DNA of 64,000 nt from Medicago truncatula (Eukaryota > Streptophyta > Magnoliopsida > Fabales > Fabaceae): NCBI RefSeq assembly GCF_003473485.1, contig NC_053044.1:35964091-36028090 (forward strand). The letters run 5' to 3'. The translations under genes and the position numbers were made by a program. Positions 46,030 to 58,829 of this stretch are shown here, one piece after another. The notes below the pieces were generated by a model, which was not told the origin of the DNA, ran no database searches, and saw nothing but the letters and a program-made list of their open reading frames with translations. How positions within the stretch are numbered: the first letter of the stretch is position 1; every line of letters starts with the position of its first letter.

Positions 46030-49000
46030 GAGTGGATGTTTTCACCAGTCATGATAATCATATATAAAAGATGTCAGTGATGACTTCAGCCACATGAAAG
46101 AATTTAGTTTCACTTTTTCAACTAAAGTAGAAGAGTCACAAGCTGTATCTTGGAAGATACAGTTGTTTCTTTCCTTCCAGATAGCTCAAACCGAAGCAAA
46201 CCAAATTACAGTCAAGAAATGATGCGTGGCTCTAGGTAGACTGGCCAAATTAGTGAATTGGATTAAATGCTGCCGTATGTCACCTGGAAACACCACAGAT
46301 AAACCTAACCAATGCAAAATATGATCCCAAAGTGAGCTAAAAATATTACAACCACAAAATAAGTGAGTTGCGGTTTCCTGCGCACCACAACCAGACACAC
46401 AAGCCGAGTCTGCTAACAAAGGAACTCGTCGTTGCACCAAATTGTCTCTAGTAGGAAGTCTATTCCAGAGGAGGCGCCACACAAACAAGGACACCTTGGA
46501 CGGTATATACTTGTGCCATACATCATCTACCAGTGTCCTGTCCACAGAGTCACCATTATGGGTAATAAGGCGATAAGCTTCCCGGACCGTGTAACCGTGG
46601 GAAGGGTCTAATAACCACCTCCAAGAGTCAAGAACATTTTCCTGCAAAACAACGTTACAAAGTAACACAGAACATTCCCTCACACTATCCTCCTCCCACG
46701 CCAACAACCTCCGACGCCACTCCCACCCCTACCTTCAACCTCTCATCCTCCACCATACACTCCTTACTGACAGCAAAATCAAAAAGGCGGGGAAATTTAC
46801 AACGTAAAGGTACATCCCCCACCCAATTATCATGCCAAAATAACGTATTCCTACCATTGCCAATCGACCTACGGATGTTGTCATCGAACCACCTCCCAAC
46901 ACCCTCACCCAACCCCTCCCGAATCCTACAAACCGACCGCCACCACGAAGAGCAATAACGGCCTCCTCTTCACCCGCCCCCTACCTCACCATAACGGGCT
47001 TTAAGAACTTTATACCACAACCCCTCCTTCTCAATCAACATCCTCCAACACCACTTCCCCACCAACACCATGTTAAAAGCACCAACCCTCCTAACCCCCA
47101 ACCCTCCATCCTCCTTTGGAGTACAAATAGACTCCCAATTTATCCAAGAAATTTTCCTAAAATCCTCGCCCGGCCCGACCCCAATTTTTTTTAAAAAAAA
47201 ATAGATTCAATAGAAGAAATTATACTTGCAGGGGCTTTGAAAAAGGAAAGAAAGTAAACCGGAATGGAGGACAAGACGGATTTCAGAAGAACCAAACGGC
47301 CACTGAGGGAAAGGAGTTTATTACTCCACGACGACAGGCGCGAAACAATGCGATCGACAAGGTTTCCAAAAGCTAAGTTTCCTTGGATCACCACCAATAG
47401 GCAGCCCCAAATAGACAAATGAGATACAACCCCTTCGACAATTCATCACCAACACTGCTTCTGACAACCAAGAATCAGATATAGATACATTTACACCCGT
47501 TAACATACTCTTGTGAAAATTTACCTTCAACCCAAAAACCTTTTCAAATAAAAGCAAAATCGACCTCATAGTTCGAACAGTTAACCAACTTTTTTCACCA
47601 ATAATGAGGGTGTCATCCACAAACTATAGATGAGTCAAACAAACATCACCTGCACCGCCAACATTATACCCTGTGAACATATTTGCATCAACCACAGATT
47701 TCATCAACACATTGAACCCTTCTGCAGCCAACAAAAAAGGAATGGTGATAAAGGATCTTCTTGACGAAGGCTTCTCTCAATAGAAAATTCATTCGTCGGC
47801 TACCATTCACCAAAACTGACGCCGTTGCTGTCCCAACACATTCATAAATCCACTTGCGCCAAAGTTTTGGAAAGTTCATATTCGTCATAACCATATCCAA
47901 ATACTTGAGATCAACTGAGTCATGCGCCTTTTCAAAGTCAACTTTAAACAACAACTCTTTGTTCATACACTTTGCTTCATCAACCGCTTCATTAGCTATC
48001 AAAATACCATTGAGAATTTGTTTCCCCTGGATAAATGTCGATTGTGACTCTGACACCACACTACCCATAACTAAACGGAGGCGATTAGCAAGAAATTTAG
48101 CAAGCACCTTATACAAACACCCAACTAGAGATATATGCCAAAAATCATTGAGCTGTTGCGGACCGTTAAACTTTGGAATTAAAGCTATAAAAGTAGAGTT
48201 TATACCTTTTGTGAGTTTCCCATTCCGATGAAATTCCACCAAAAAACCCATGAAGTCATCTTGAAGCAAATCCCAAAACTGTTTGACGAAGCCAAAATTG
48301 ATACCATCAGGCCCCGGGATCTTAAAATTATCACCCCTTCCACAATAACACCATCGACAAACACTTGCCTAATAGCATTCTGATGCCGTTTAGCTGACAT
48401 AACTCCATGAAAATATTTTGAATTTGCATCTCTTTCTCTCAGCCACTTCATTCGAGAATTCTGCCAGTTAACACTATTTTAAGTATGAGCCAAAGAATGA
48501 AGGTTCACATATAATTCATGTAACTCCTGCACCTCATTTTCCTGAAGCACTGACAACTCTGCTTTCGAATCTAAAAGAGATAATTTATTTTTTACCTTCG
48601 TCATCCTACCTTCTAAATTTTGAAAGTGTTGACTATGTCATTCCTTTAAACAAATTTTCATCAATTTTAACTTCTTTTTCAGCACATGACCGCCCCATCC
48701 ATGACATTCAAAAGATCTCCACTTTTCGCGAGCAAAATCTTCATAACCCGGATAGTCCGCCCAACACTTGAGCATCCGAAGTGGACGCGGACCCCAATTA
48801 ACGTCATCAACATAAAACAATAAAGGAACATGATCTGATAGCCCCCGTTGATAAGCGACCTGTAAACAATTGGGCCATTTCTCGCACCATTTATTTGACA
48901 ATAAGAACCTGTCTAATCGACTCATAGACACACCATCTCCTTTATACCAAGTAAAAAGTCAGTCGCAGATTGGCAAATCAATAAGCATACTGTCATAGAT

Positions 49001-50585
49001 AAATGTGTTGAACACATCCGCATCCCCCTGCCTAAAGACACCACTCCTTCCTTTCCTCTCCTCAACGGACTGAATTAAAATCACCACACATGTACAAGCA
49101 CAAATTCTCATTACTCAAAGCTAAAATGCACAACCGCTCCCATAACTCTTTTTTAGCCTCCAAATCACAAGGTGCGTACACATTAACAATGATAAATTCT
49201 TCGGAAGAAGTAATATCTTTACCTTTGATAATCAATACATGACCAAAACTCATGGAAGACCAAACATCAACCCGGGAAGTATCCCACACTGTAAATCCAC
49301 AAGGGGCAACCCCCCACACCGATTCCACCAGCCTTTCCGACACCGCCATCAACTTGGACTCTTGGATACAAAGCACTGAAGGTTGTTTCTCCTGAACAAG
49401 CCTCCTAACCTCCAATCTCTTCTCTCCACCTCCTAACCCCTGAACGTTATATGACAGCACCTTCATTATAACCACCCACCCAACACACTCCCACCGCCCT
49501 CTCCTCCCTCAACACACCCGTCCCTCCCTCTTAATCGCTCCACCCTCACCTTGAACCGCCTCACCATCCCCTGCTGCCCTCCACTCCCTCCTTCCCTCCC
49601 TTGTTAACAAATTAAATCTATTATTAGTCACACATTGGTACTTCACACCCACTACCTTCCCAAGTTCCCTAACATCCAAATCCACCACCCCCGCCTTGCC
49701 CTTTAACTTTACCCAATTCTCTCAGTCATTGTTAACCGAAGAAAGTGTATTTTTTGATGTATTTGAAGTTGAAACAGTTGTGTCTTTTGATTTCTTCTTT
49801 GCTGCCCATTCCTTGTTCTTTCTCTTTTGCTTATTTAAAATGTGTAAAATTTGTTTTCTATCATGAGCCGGCATGCGAGCAATTTTCTTCATTAAACCAA
49901 CAGAATGTTGAACATTACCACTTTTCATCTTCCTTGAACACGTCTTAGATGACAAAGAAGTAGTATTACCCTTAACCAAAGTCTCATCTTCATTAGATTC
50001 CTCATTGCAAGCGGGCGTAAAGACCGCACTCCAAGGTCCCATATTATTAATATATATCTGTCGCGTCTCCTGTACCTTTAACTTGTTTTCACAAACCAGC
50101 TCACTTTCATCACGAGTTTGCTTCGGCAATGGAGAAAGAACTGGAGACAAATTCACTTCAAAAAAATTTGTCCATTGTGTTTTCTTAGCATTATGATCCG
50201 ACACCGAAACATTTGAATTAACCGTATCATTTTTCTTGACCTCATGTGCACTCCATTCCTTATGCAAATCATTCACCAAATCATCCAATTCCCATTCCCC
50301 TTGAACCTCATCCAAATCTTTGGCATTTTTTAATTGATGTAACTCCTCCGAACTAGAAACAGGTTCCACTTCCGTCATAAAAGCATCCTCTCCCAAATTA
50401 CAACTCCATTCTTCCACTAACTTGATACAAAACCTGTTACCATCAATAATAAATTCAACTGACTGATTCACAATTTCAATATTCGGAGTCGATACAAGAA
50501 TACATGCAAAATCAAAACGAGCTTTATCCACCGTACATTCGTCGACATGAATAAATCTCCCAACACCCGAGACACACATTTGAGT
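46030..50585 (-). pseudogene. Degenerate L1-type LINE retrotransposon
   Basis: On the minus strand the pieces appear in LINE order. First is a gag-like ORF1/N-terminal region with a basic tail (49722-50579). Next is an apurinic-type endonuclease (49062-49475, with LSYNVQGLGG and CGDFNS), whose end (RLDRFL ... LSDHVPL) is at 48638-48931. A reverse transcriptase follows (47688-48451: FIALIPKFNGP, FIQGKQILNGI), then the catalytic box as FVDDTLIIGE (47321-47620) and RT thumb (47191-47418). The C-terminal zinc-binding domain is at 46186-46707 (YTVREAYRLI, FVWRLLWNRLPT, C-x3-C ... H-x4-C). Frames shift repeatedly and stops occur, one directly before FVDD and one in the tail where W-A-I-W-K is expected. 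No clear poly(A) or target duplication was seen. It is non-functional. Confidence 0.9.
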
Positions 50586-50596
50586 TTAAAGGAAAG

Positions 50597-50754
50597 GTTA
50601 AGAAGTGCTTATGGAGCATCCTTTAAGACTTTTAAATGATACATTTTTATGATAATTATTGTATTTAATGAATTGGAAATTGAAAATTGGCGTTTTTAGT
50701 GTATAATTTTTTAAATTAGAATGCTTAAAGAGTGCTTTGAGGGCACTCGTTAAC
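50597..50754. mobile_element. Small MITE, about 158 bp
   Basis: The left end GTTAAGAAGTGCTTATGGAGC is mirrored by the right end, whose complement reads GTTAACGAGTGCCCTCAAAGC. A related terminus stands alone at 28886-28915. It sits right beside the 5' edge of the LINE. The target duplication was not resolved. Confidence 0.55.
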
Positions 50755-52001
50755 AAGTCTCTACGTTTTATTCCAGAAAAAAGAATATCATAAAAGTTTT
50801 TAGGGCCGATAAAATGAAAATGTTAAAATACTTTTAGGATCAAAAAATCTATTTAACTCTTAAATTTAATTTGGTAAAGAATATGATGATAAAATAAATA
50901 TTAATACCTTTTTTTTATCAAAATATTAAATACTTCATTGGTATAGAAATATTAATATTATTGATATTGGAAAACAGTTTGTAATATGAATTATTATTGA
51001 ATATCATTTCGAGTGGATGTCTATTAGTGAGTAAATACTATTTTTTTTCCACAGTTTAATTGTGTCCTTCTCTTACATCTTAAAAGATTGCACAAAGAAT
51101 TGTTTTACATTGTTTATAAAGATCTCTATTATAGTTTTTGAACAACTTTTATTCTCTATTAATTACAGAAGCATTGAATATTTTTATCTATCCTTAAATG
51201 ATTGCACAAAATTGTTTTTAATATTTTTGTCCTCCAAAACTATGGAACTAAAGTAGTAGAAGTTAACCAAGTTGTTTCGGTTTGTAAAAAAAAACTAAGT
51301 TGTTTGGACTCCAATGACAAAGAGTTCATTCCAACACTTGACCGGTGCGCATGTATTTACGCATGAGTCAGATTAGTCGTCCACCTTTGATGGGTCGGAA
51401 ACCAATGAAAAAAAAAGTAGTACAAGTTAACAAACATATAAATTACTTATTAGTAGTTTTGTATACGTTATCAAACTCATAAAAATGAGTCATAGTATCT
51501 CTATTTTCTTCTTCAATTGAATTAAAGTAGTCCTTACTTTTTTATTTATCATATTTTTCTTTGTCATTTTAATAAGCATCGTTCATTTTCTAGTTCATTC
51601 ATCACGTTATAATGACTTTTTTGAATCTTGTTCCTCCTAATAAATTTATTACTTACTCATTCCCTCTTTAGTATGTTATGTGCCCAAAAGTTAACATTCC
51701 CTTTCTACCATCTCAATCTCAAATTCATATTGAGAAGGAACCATAGCATAGCATAAAGACATTTAGGAGAAAGGGTAACGTTTTAGGAGCAAACTGACCT
51801 AAACCTTGTAACTCAAATCCTTATGGACCCACAATAACACAAACCCCCTAACACAATAAATAATTAAAAAAATAAAATAAAAGCAGGCCATAATTTTCCA
51901 AAGTGTGAGAGAAAGTGACAAATAGAAACGTTTGAAAAACCAAAATCCACAATAAAAGGGTTAGAAAGAAAGAGAAAAGTGTGAAGAAAGAGTAGAAGAG
52001 A
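50755..52001. other. Intergenic and promoter region of the transporter gene
   Basis: AT-rich, with no gene before 52078. The last ~150 bp contain A/T-rich elements and then a GA-rich leader, as expected just upstream of the transporter start. Confidence 0.4.
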
Positions 52002-52039
52002 ATGCGAATTGCATGAGAAGAAGAAGAAAAACCCTTTAA
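52002..52039 (+). promoter_or_regulatory. Two overlapping upstream ORFs in the transporter leader
   Basis: ATG at 52002 encodes four residues (MRIA, stop at 52014-52016). A second ATG at 52013 shares the ATGA and encodes eight residues (MRRRRKTL, stop by 52039). Both end before the main start at 52078. If the transcript begins upstream of 52002 they could reduce initiation at the main ATG. Confidence 0.4.
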
Positions 52040-52077
52040 CAACTACTCTTTCTTCATTTCTTCGTATTTCTTCTTCA

Positions 52078-55000
52078 ATGGAAGAAAACTCTGTTCTTTT
52101 CCAATGGAGCGTAATCAGATCTCTCTTGTGTATTCTTCAATGGTGGACTTTCAATGTCACCGTTATCATCGTTAACAAGTGGATCTTTCAGGTTTCTTCT
52201 AATTCCATTCTTCTTCTTCTTCTTTTTTTACTTTTATAAATGCTATGCATACTTAATTTCATGAAATTCTGTGATTTTCTATATTAATTTTCTAATTTAT
52301 CGATTCTTTAAGCATGTTATGAGTTAGTTCGCAGATTCTATTGTTTTTGTTTTTCTGCGATGTTGAATTTGTGTTTGTATCTGATGTACTCTAGCAATTT
52401 GAACGAATGATGTCGTGTTTCTTAGGAAAAAAAAAAAAAATCATGCCTTTGAGTCACTAGTTGGGCAGAGGGGGAGGGACTTTTGTATTTGTTAATTGCT
52501 ATATTTGGTGTTACCTTTAAATTCATAGAATTTTAGCTTTTCCACTTTTTACGTTTGGTTCTTCGGTGACAAGAATTGATTTTAGGTGAATTGATTAGGT
52601 AAAATTGATTTTGATTAAAAGTTAGTTGAAGATAAAGTGATTTGTGTTTGGATGCATTCATGTTCATGTATAAGTGAGTTAAACTCTAAATTTGTGTGTA
52701 AAAATCAATTTTAGAATCAAAAGCTACAAATCCTAACTTCCAAGTAGAAATAATTATGGAGGCAAAATCTATTTTACTCGAAAGCAACCAAACAAGTCTG
52801 AATCAATTCTAAAGTCTAGAATCAATTTTGGCCCTTCAAATTGGAACCGGCATACACAAAATCTTTTGTCCTTTACTCCATTTATAATATTTTTTTAAGT
52901 AGTTTGTAATTATATAAAAGAACAATACTAATGTTGTTTTTTTTTCCCAAAATCATAACCAAGCCTCCTAGCTTGTTCATTGAACTGGAGCTGTTATGGT
53001 TCCAAAGTTGTGTTTTGTTACTGATCTGCATACTCTTATGTTACATGTCCTAGATTTCCATGAAGTCTTGAGTTGTTTAGCTATTCAGTACATGTGAAAC
53101 CCAGTATTGATTTTCTCGGATTTGAAAACTCGGATGTTTGGGTTTAAATCAATCTAGGCGAGTTCTATATTTCATTTGAAAATCCAGATGATCGAGTTTA
53201 AATCAATCTTGGGTTGCATCATATGAATCAGAAATATGAAACCAAAATATGCTAAGAAAAAAACTTTATGGTGTTGTCAAATATCGTCCATGGCGGATTA
53301 CGGTGGCAGATTTTTGCCTACCGCCATGGCCAGCTTGTGAAAGACTGTGTCGCCATATGGCGGATTTTTGGTTTTCCACCATGGTCCACTATCCGCCATC
53401 GATAACACTGGTAACTGTTCTAGACTGCGGTAGAACACAAGTATGAATTTGATTGTAAAATGAATTAAAAATGACCTTGATAGGTGGTATGTGTTGTTAA
53501 TTTCTGAAAAAGCATAGCATCAACCTTTCAGTGCTTCTCGAAATGTATCATTTTTCTTATGAAGAGGCTTTCTCCCAATGTATCTTAAATATCAAATTCT
53601 GTGTTTTGATGGTCAAAAGAGGTCTGGTGGTTTCTTAGGCTGTACTCTTGGTTCCCAGAAATCAGAAATATGATCTACATCTGGAAAGGGTTTATTATTT
53701 TTGGAGAAAAGAAGGCAATTATATTTAAAGGATTCTTTAATGATGGTATTGAAGTCTATAAACAAAAAATTACGAGGACCTACATGATTATAATCACAAG
53801 ACTGTTTAGATCTTCTATGTTTTTGTTCATTTTATAGTGAAGAAAAGGTTTATCAACCTTTATAACTTCCACAATCCACATTGGTATTTAAAATTCCTCA
53901 ATCCTCACCTTAATCTCCCAATCATCATTGATCTTAGTAAAGACTTCTATGGATTACAGCAGTATTTTATTTTATTTTGTTTTCTATTTGCAGAAATTGG
54001 ATTTCAAGTTTCCCCTATCAGTATCCTGTGTCCACTTTATCTGCTCAGCCATTGGAGCATATATAGTAATTAAGGTGCTGAAGCTTAAACCACTGATAAC
54101 TGTTGACCCTGAAGATCGCTGGAAAAGAATCTTTCCGATGTCATTTGTGTTCTGCATTAACATAGTGCTGGGGAATGTGAGTCTACGATACATTCCAGTT
54201 TCTTTTATGCAGACAATTAAGTCATTCACACCTGCAACCACTGGTAAGATTCAATAATCGATTTTTAAGGGTTAACTTTTCTGCCACCTGCTTTATATTC
54301 AAACTTTAGAATACTTTCATCTGATCTCCGTGAACTTGCACAGTTGTTTTGCAATGGCTAGTGTGGAGGAAATATTTTGACTGGCGTATTTGGGCTTCTC
54401 TTATACCCATTGTTGGGGGGATTCTTCTCACATCGGTAACTGAGATGAGCTTTAATATGTTTGGATTTTGTGCGGCCTTACTTGGCTGTTTGGCTACATC
54501 TACAAAGACCATCCTTGCAGAATCTCTTTTGCATGGATACAAATTTGACAGGTATTATCATTATGCTAGCAATTTTTATTGTTTGTAACTTCATATTTTG
54601 ATTTTTTTTTTTTCTCTCTAATTTTTGTCTGGAATTCTGGATTCTCCCCTGTACAGACTATCCACATGCCTGTTATTTTTGTGTCAGTATTCAGTAATAA
54701 AACTAATACCTACTCCTTATAATGGACAACGGGCTTTTAACTCCTACATTGATGTTGTTAGTCCATTTTATATTAACTTCTCTCCAATGTAGACTAGGAA
54801 GTATTCTATATTGGAGCTAATCACATCTATGGATGCTGCTAATTTTGATTGCAGCAAGCCAGCAAATGTTATCACAAATCAGTACCTTGCAGGCATAACA
54901 ATCAAATGTATTTTAACTTTTAAGCTATGATTATAAATTTACTGAACTTTACCTCTCACAAAAGTGGCTTACGAATGGGTAGTTTTGTTAAGAAGATATT

Positions 55001-58000
55001 TAAGATAGAAGGTCCAATAGAACCTGTGGTTCTAATGCAAATGCAGAAAATGATCCAGTAACGAGTGTGGTCCAATTATTGGGTCAGCAATAAAAAGGCC
55101 CACGGTATGGAAGGCTTGTCCTTGATTGTGTTAAGTAACTGAGGTTGGCAGTTGGGTAGCATTGGAGGGAGATGATTCACTTGGGAAAGGGGTATTTAAG
55201 ACAGGTGTATACATGAAGAGAAAAAAGGCAGTTTTTTAGGTCAGCTAGGAAGAGAATATTTTATGAGGAGCTTAGGCTCTGTTCTTTCCTTGTCATTGTG
55301 AAGGCTCTTTGAGCTTTGTTTTAACTCAATGAACGTCTCTTTGAACTGGCGCCGTCTAGGGCAAGACATTGATAATAATGCCTTGCCGGTGTGCCATCAA
55401 ATTGAAATTGCATAATACTCATTCTTTCGTTTATGATTTCTTTCTGCCTTGCCCCTCCTTCACATGTCTAGATTTTGTTGAGAACCTTTGCATCCTCACC
55501 ATCCTTCCCTTCAATTGCTACCTCCCAACAATGAACACCAATCTACTCGGTGAATGTTCCATCCTATCTACTCCCCCGCCCCACAACATCTAATTGGTTA
55601 CTCTCCATAGCATGAAAGTGGCATCCCACCATCTCGATATCGTGTCGTACATATCCTGTTCAGAAATTTTTACTTTCTTAGCAGTGCCACTGTCCAGAGA
55701 CTGGCCCCATCTATTCCTCTTTTTCTGTACCTTTTATGGAGCAGCCTTGGTGGCGGCCTGGTCCTCTTTTGAATGGTCCTCAATGTCCCCTCCTTCAAAA
55801 TTATTCAATGTGTACAAAAGAGAATGCTCTGCTCAATAAAATATCCCTCAATGCAAAGCTCCTTCCGTGGATGAACTTTCCTTATCCCAGCCACGGCCGG
55901 AAGATACAAAGAACGCCAGTGAATGCCTATCTCTATAATCCTCCCTCTTAACAAACTTGCCACATCAGCATTACCTTGTAACTTCCCCCACTCACATTTC
56001 TGGGGCATGCCCAAATTCCCAACCTAAATCTAAATTCAAGTCAAGATTCACTCTCCATGGCTAAAAATTTAGATGATTGGGAGTTCTGGCTCCCACCCCA
56101 ATTTCTTAACGATGTTGGAGGACATTAACAATAATAACACCACTGCCTTAAATCCTAAGAGGGAAGAGGAATGCTGTTGCGATGCCATTTCAAGGGCAAT
56201 GATTTCCCTGTCTCATTCCTGCAGTAGAGCTTGTGGTAGAGTCTGACAAGACTGAGAGGAACAACAAAAAATATGGCGGAGTTAACTCGTTGAATGTCCA
56301 ACCCTACCTTCAAACTCGATATAAACAATCTTGTAACAAATGTTTCAGCAAAAGGATTCTCCTTCAAATTGGACTTGGGAGTGGTGTAGGAAGCCAGCTA
56401 ATGAGCAACCTAATTGTCAATGGAATTGGGTTTCTCTTTGTCCTAGTTTGTGAGGATGACTTGGATCCCATAATAAATTGGTGTCAGACTTGACCGGTAA
56501 CTTCAAATAGAGCTGTCATGGCGGTGGCGGCGTGTTTAATGTGTAAACTGCAGGGTTTCCAGGTTCCGTGGTGCTTCCAGTGCTAGTAAGGGTGCAATTG
56601 CCAATTGCACTAACCATTTCAAGGGTTGGGTGTTGAGGACGAAGTTCTTTATAGAAACAACACTGTCTCTCATCACGCCTAAAGAAATTGATGTAGAGAA
56701 CTCAGAAGATTGAGGACTGGGTTGTAATTAAAAAAAAATTATATCGTCTAAAATAATATTTGTTAATTTTATAATGGATATATCCAATAATATTTAATAA
56801 TGGACCACTGAACCAGAGTTCTATTCTGGGTTTCTATCAGTCCTTTACACAGTGAATGTAAATTTGTAATCATTGATGATCAATGTTTGTATGGCACAAT
56901 AATATTATAATAGAGAAATGCTTTGTAGTGTAGACAAGACACAATTGCACATGATTCTTAGTTAGAATCATACTGATCAATAAAATAAACAGATGTTTTT
57001 CTAATTAAAACCAGGATGATTTCATCTTTGCATGTTTGTGTGAAATAGTTCCTTTCTATCTTGATGTTGCCGATGGGTATGGACTATCAAACCCATCAAA
57101 TGGAGCAACTTGTGTTAGAAAATGCAGGTGAACTTTTGCAAAATACTTGTCTTTTTCATGTTTGCATTTGAAATTTGCACCACAGTGAAATGCAATAATA
57201 GTGTTGCAATCAAATGTCCCAGTGGTAAAGTGCAACAGTGTTGCATTTTGTATTATGCTTTTTGGATGCTTGTGAGTTGTGCCCTCTTTTCTCCAAATAG
57301 ACTGTATCCTATAGGTAGATCTACCTGTGTATCAAATAACCTTTTAGTTCATTGATGCAAGATTTTCTTTTCCCGAATATTTTTTTCATCTTTTATTCTC
57401 GCATCCTAGACTTTTTCTCGATTATTTCTCTTCACCTTTTATTCCTTGCATTTATCTTTGACATGCTTACTTTTTCCACTCTATGAACGTGTTGGTTTAT
57501 ATGAATTGCTTTACCAAGGTTTTTCTGCAGTACACCAACTAATTTTTCTTTTCATGTTACCTTTAGCATAAACACGGTTTATTACATGGCACCTTATGCG
57601 ACCATGATCTTGGTGCTTCCTGCCATGTTACTTGAAGGCAATGGAGTTCTTGAATGGCTTAATACTCATCCATATCCTTGGTCGGCTCTCATCATTATTT
57701 TTAGTTCTGGGGTGCTGGCGTTCTGTCTTAACTTCTCCATTTTTTATGTGATCCACTCCACTACTGCTGTAACATTTAACGTTGCTGGGAACCTTAAGGT
57801 GAGATATATACGACAATGTTTCAACCCAATAACTATATTTTTCAGTCTTTTAACATTCAAATACTCCTGGTTGTTAATTGGTTTCAATTCATGGTTTCAT
57901 CGATCAAAATTTTTCAACGTTGCATTTTAGTCACAAAGTGCATTGTGGGTTGTGTAAATGGATTATTGAATGTTATTATTGTTGAGGCAGTATAGTGGGT

Positions 58001-58299
58001 TGGTGATGGTAAAACAAAACTACGATATTTTATCAAGTCATTTTGCAATTTTGAAATTAACCATCATGTTTTTTGTACAGGTTGCAGTTGCTGTCCTTGT
58101 TTCTTGGCTGATATTTAGGAACCCAATCTCATATTTAAATGCTGTTGGATGTGCCATCACTCTTGTGGGTTGTACATTCTATGGTTATGTTAGACACTTG
58201 CTCTCCCAACAGCCACCAGTTCCAGGAACTCCTCGGACCCCTCGGAGTAAGATGGAGTCGCTTCCACTTGTAAATGATAAATTAGAAAATAAGTTCTAA
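52078..58299 (+). CDS. UDP-galactose-transporter-like nucleotide-sugar transporter
   Basis: An integral Golgi protein of the drug/metabolite (NST/TPT) superfamily that should exchange a nucleotide sugar for UMP to feed cell-wall or glycoprotein synthesis. Five exons splice in phase to 340 aa: 52078-52191, 53994-54243, 54344-54551, 57567-57798 and 58081-58299. The protein has about ten hydrophobic helices. It strongly recalls Arabidopsis UDP-galactose transporter 1 and GONST5 (the KT/KVAG group), with FPLSVSCVHFICSAIGAYI, the triose-phosphate-translocator stretch FMQTIKSFTPATT, and HSTTAVTFNVAGNLKVAVAV, which carries a K-V/A-G type motif. The C terminus is polar with Pro-Arg-Thr-Pro repeats and no KDEL-type signal. 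Introns 1 and 3 are long and contain a MITE and retroelement relics. UDP-galactose as substrate is inferred from similarity only. Confidence 0.93.
53270..53411. mobile_element. Small foldback MITE in intron 1 of the transporter gene
   Basis: The left arm GGTGTTGTCAAATATCG is mirrored on the right by the complement of CAGTGTTATCGATGGCGG. Multiple 'ccgccatgg/ccatggcgg' blocks occur inside. It is about 140 bp, non-coding, and clear of the splice sites. Confidence 0.65.
54980..56720. repeat. Degenerate retroelement sequence in intron 3 of the transporter gene
   Basis: Around 55346 the sequence CTTTGAACTGGCGCCGTC resembles an LTR end followed by a TGGCGCC-type primer site. Beyond it, 55805-56014 on the minus strand has an open frame with RSLYLPAVAGIRKVHPRK that looks like decayed coding DNA I could not assign. 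G+C content is higher than in the rest of the intron. Whether this is one gypsy-like relic or several is uncertain. Confidence 0.35.
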
Positions 58300-58829
58300 T
58301 TGGTTTAGTTACATATATGGGGTTTCTTCTTCCATTTGAAAGGCAGTTATAACTATAGGTATATGAAAGTGGTTTGGTTAGAATACCCCCAAATATTTGA
58401 ATACAGGGTTCTGTCTTGTTTCTTTAACCCTCCTTTTTCAATTTTCTTTTGTCTAGCATAGAGTTTTATGGGTTGTAGCCCACGGGCGTTGATTGTTAAG
58501 TTATTGTTTTTGTAATTGCAATGAGTTTGACTTAACATACCTAACAGTAATTTGTCTAGTAGTGTTTCTAATGCATGTGATATAATCGTACAAATATAGT
58601 TTTGGCATTAAATCGATGCAGGATACTTATCTATTTTCATACGTGTGGTACAATTACCAGTACAATTACTAATGTGCTACAATGACTAATATAGTTATAG
58701 CATTAAATCAATGCAAGATACTTATTGTAATATTTGTAGAACAATTAGCAATCTGCTACAATGATTTTTTTTCTCTCTAGATCTTGTGCCAGAGAATAAT
58801 CTTACACATAACATGGGTGAAAATATTAT
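58300..58829. other. 3' flank of the transporter gene
   Basis: Should contain the 3' UTR and polyadenylation region. The phrase 'tacaat.act.atatagtt..ggcattaaatc.atgca.gatactta' occurs twice (about 58590-58630 and 58685-58725), a short local repeat. No gene was seen. Confidence 0.45.

Noticed and set aside
47854..48231. 125-codon + strand frame
   Set aside because: Antisense to the LINE reverse transcriptase, which has clear domain motifs on the minus strand.
53249..53446. 65-codon + strand frame in the transporter intron
   Set aside because: It spans a foldback MITE and contains no conserved domain.
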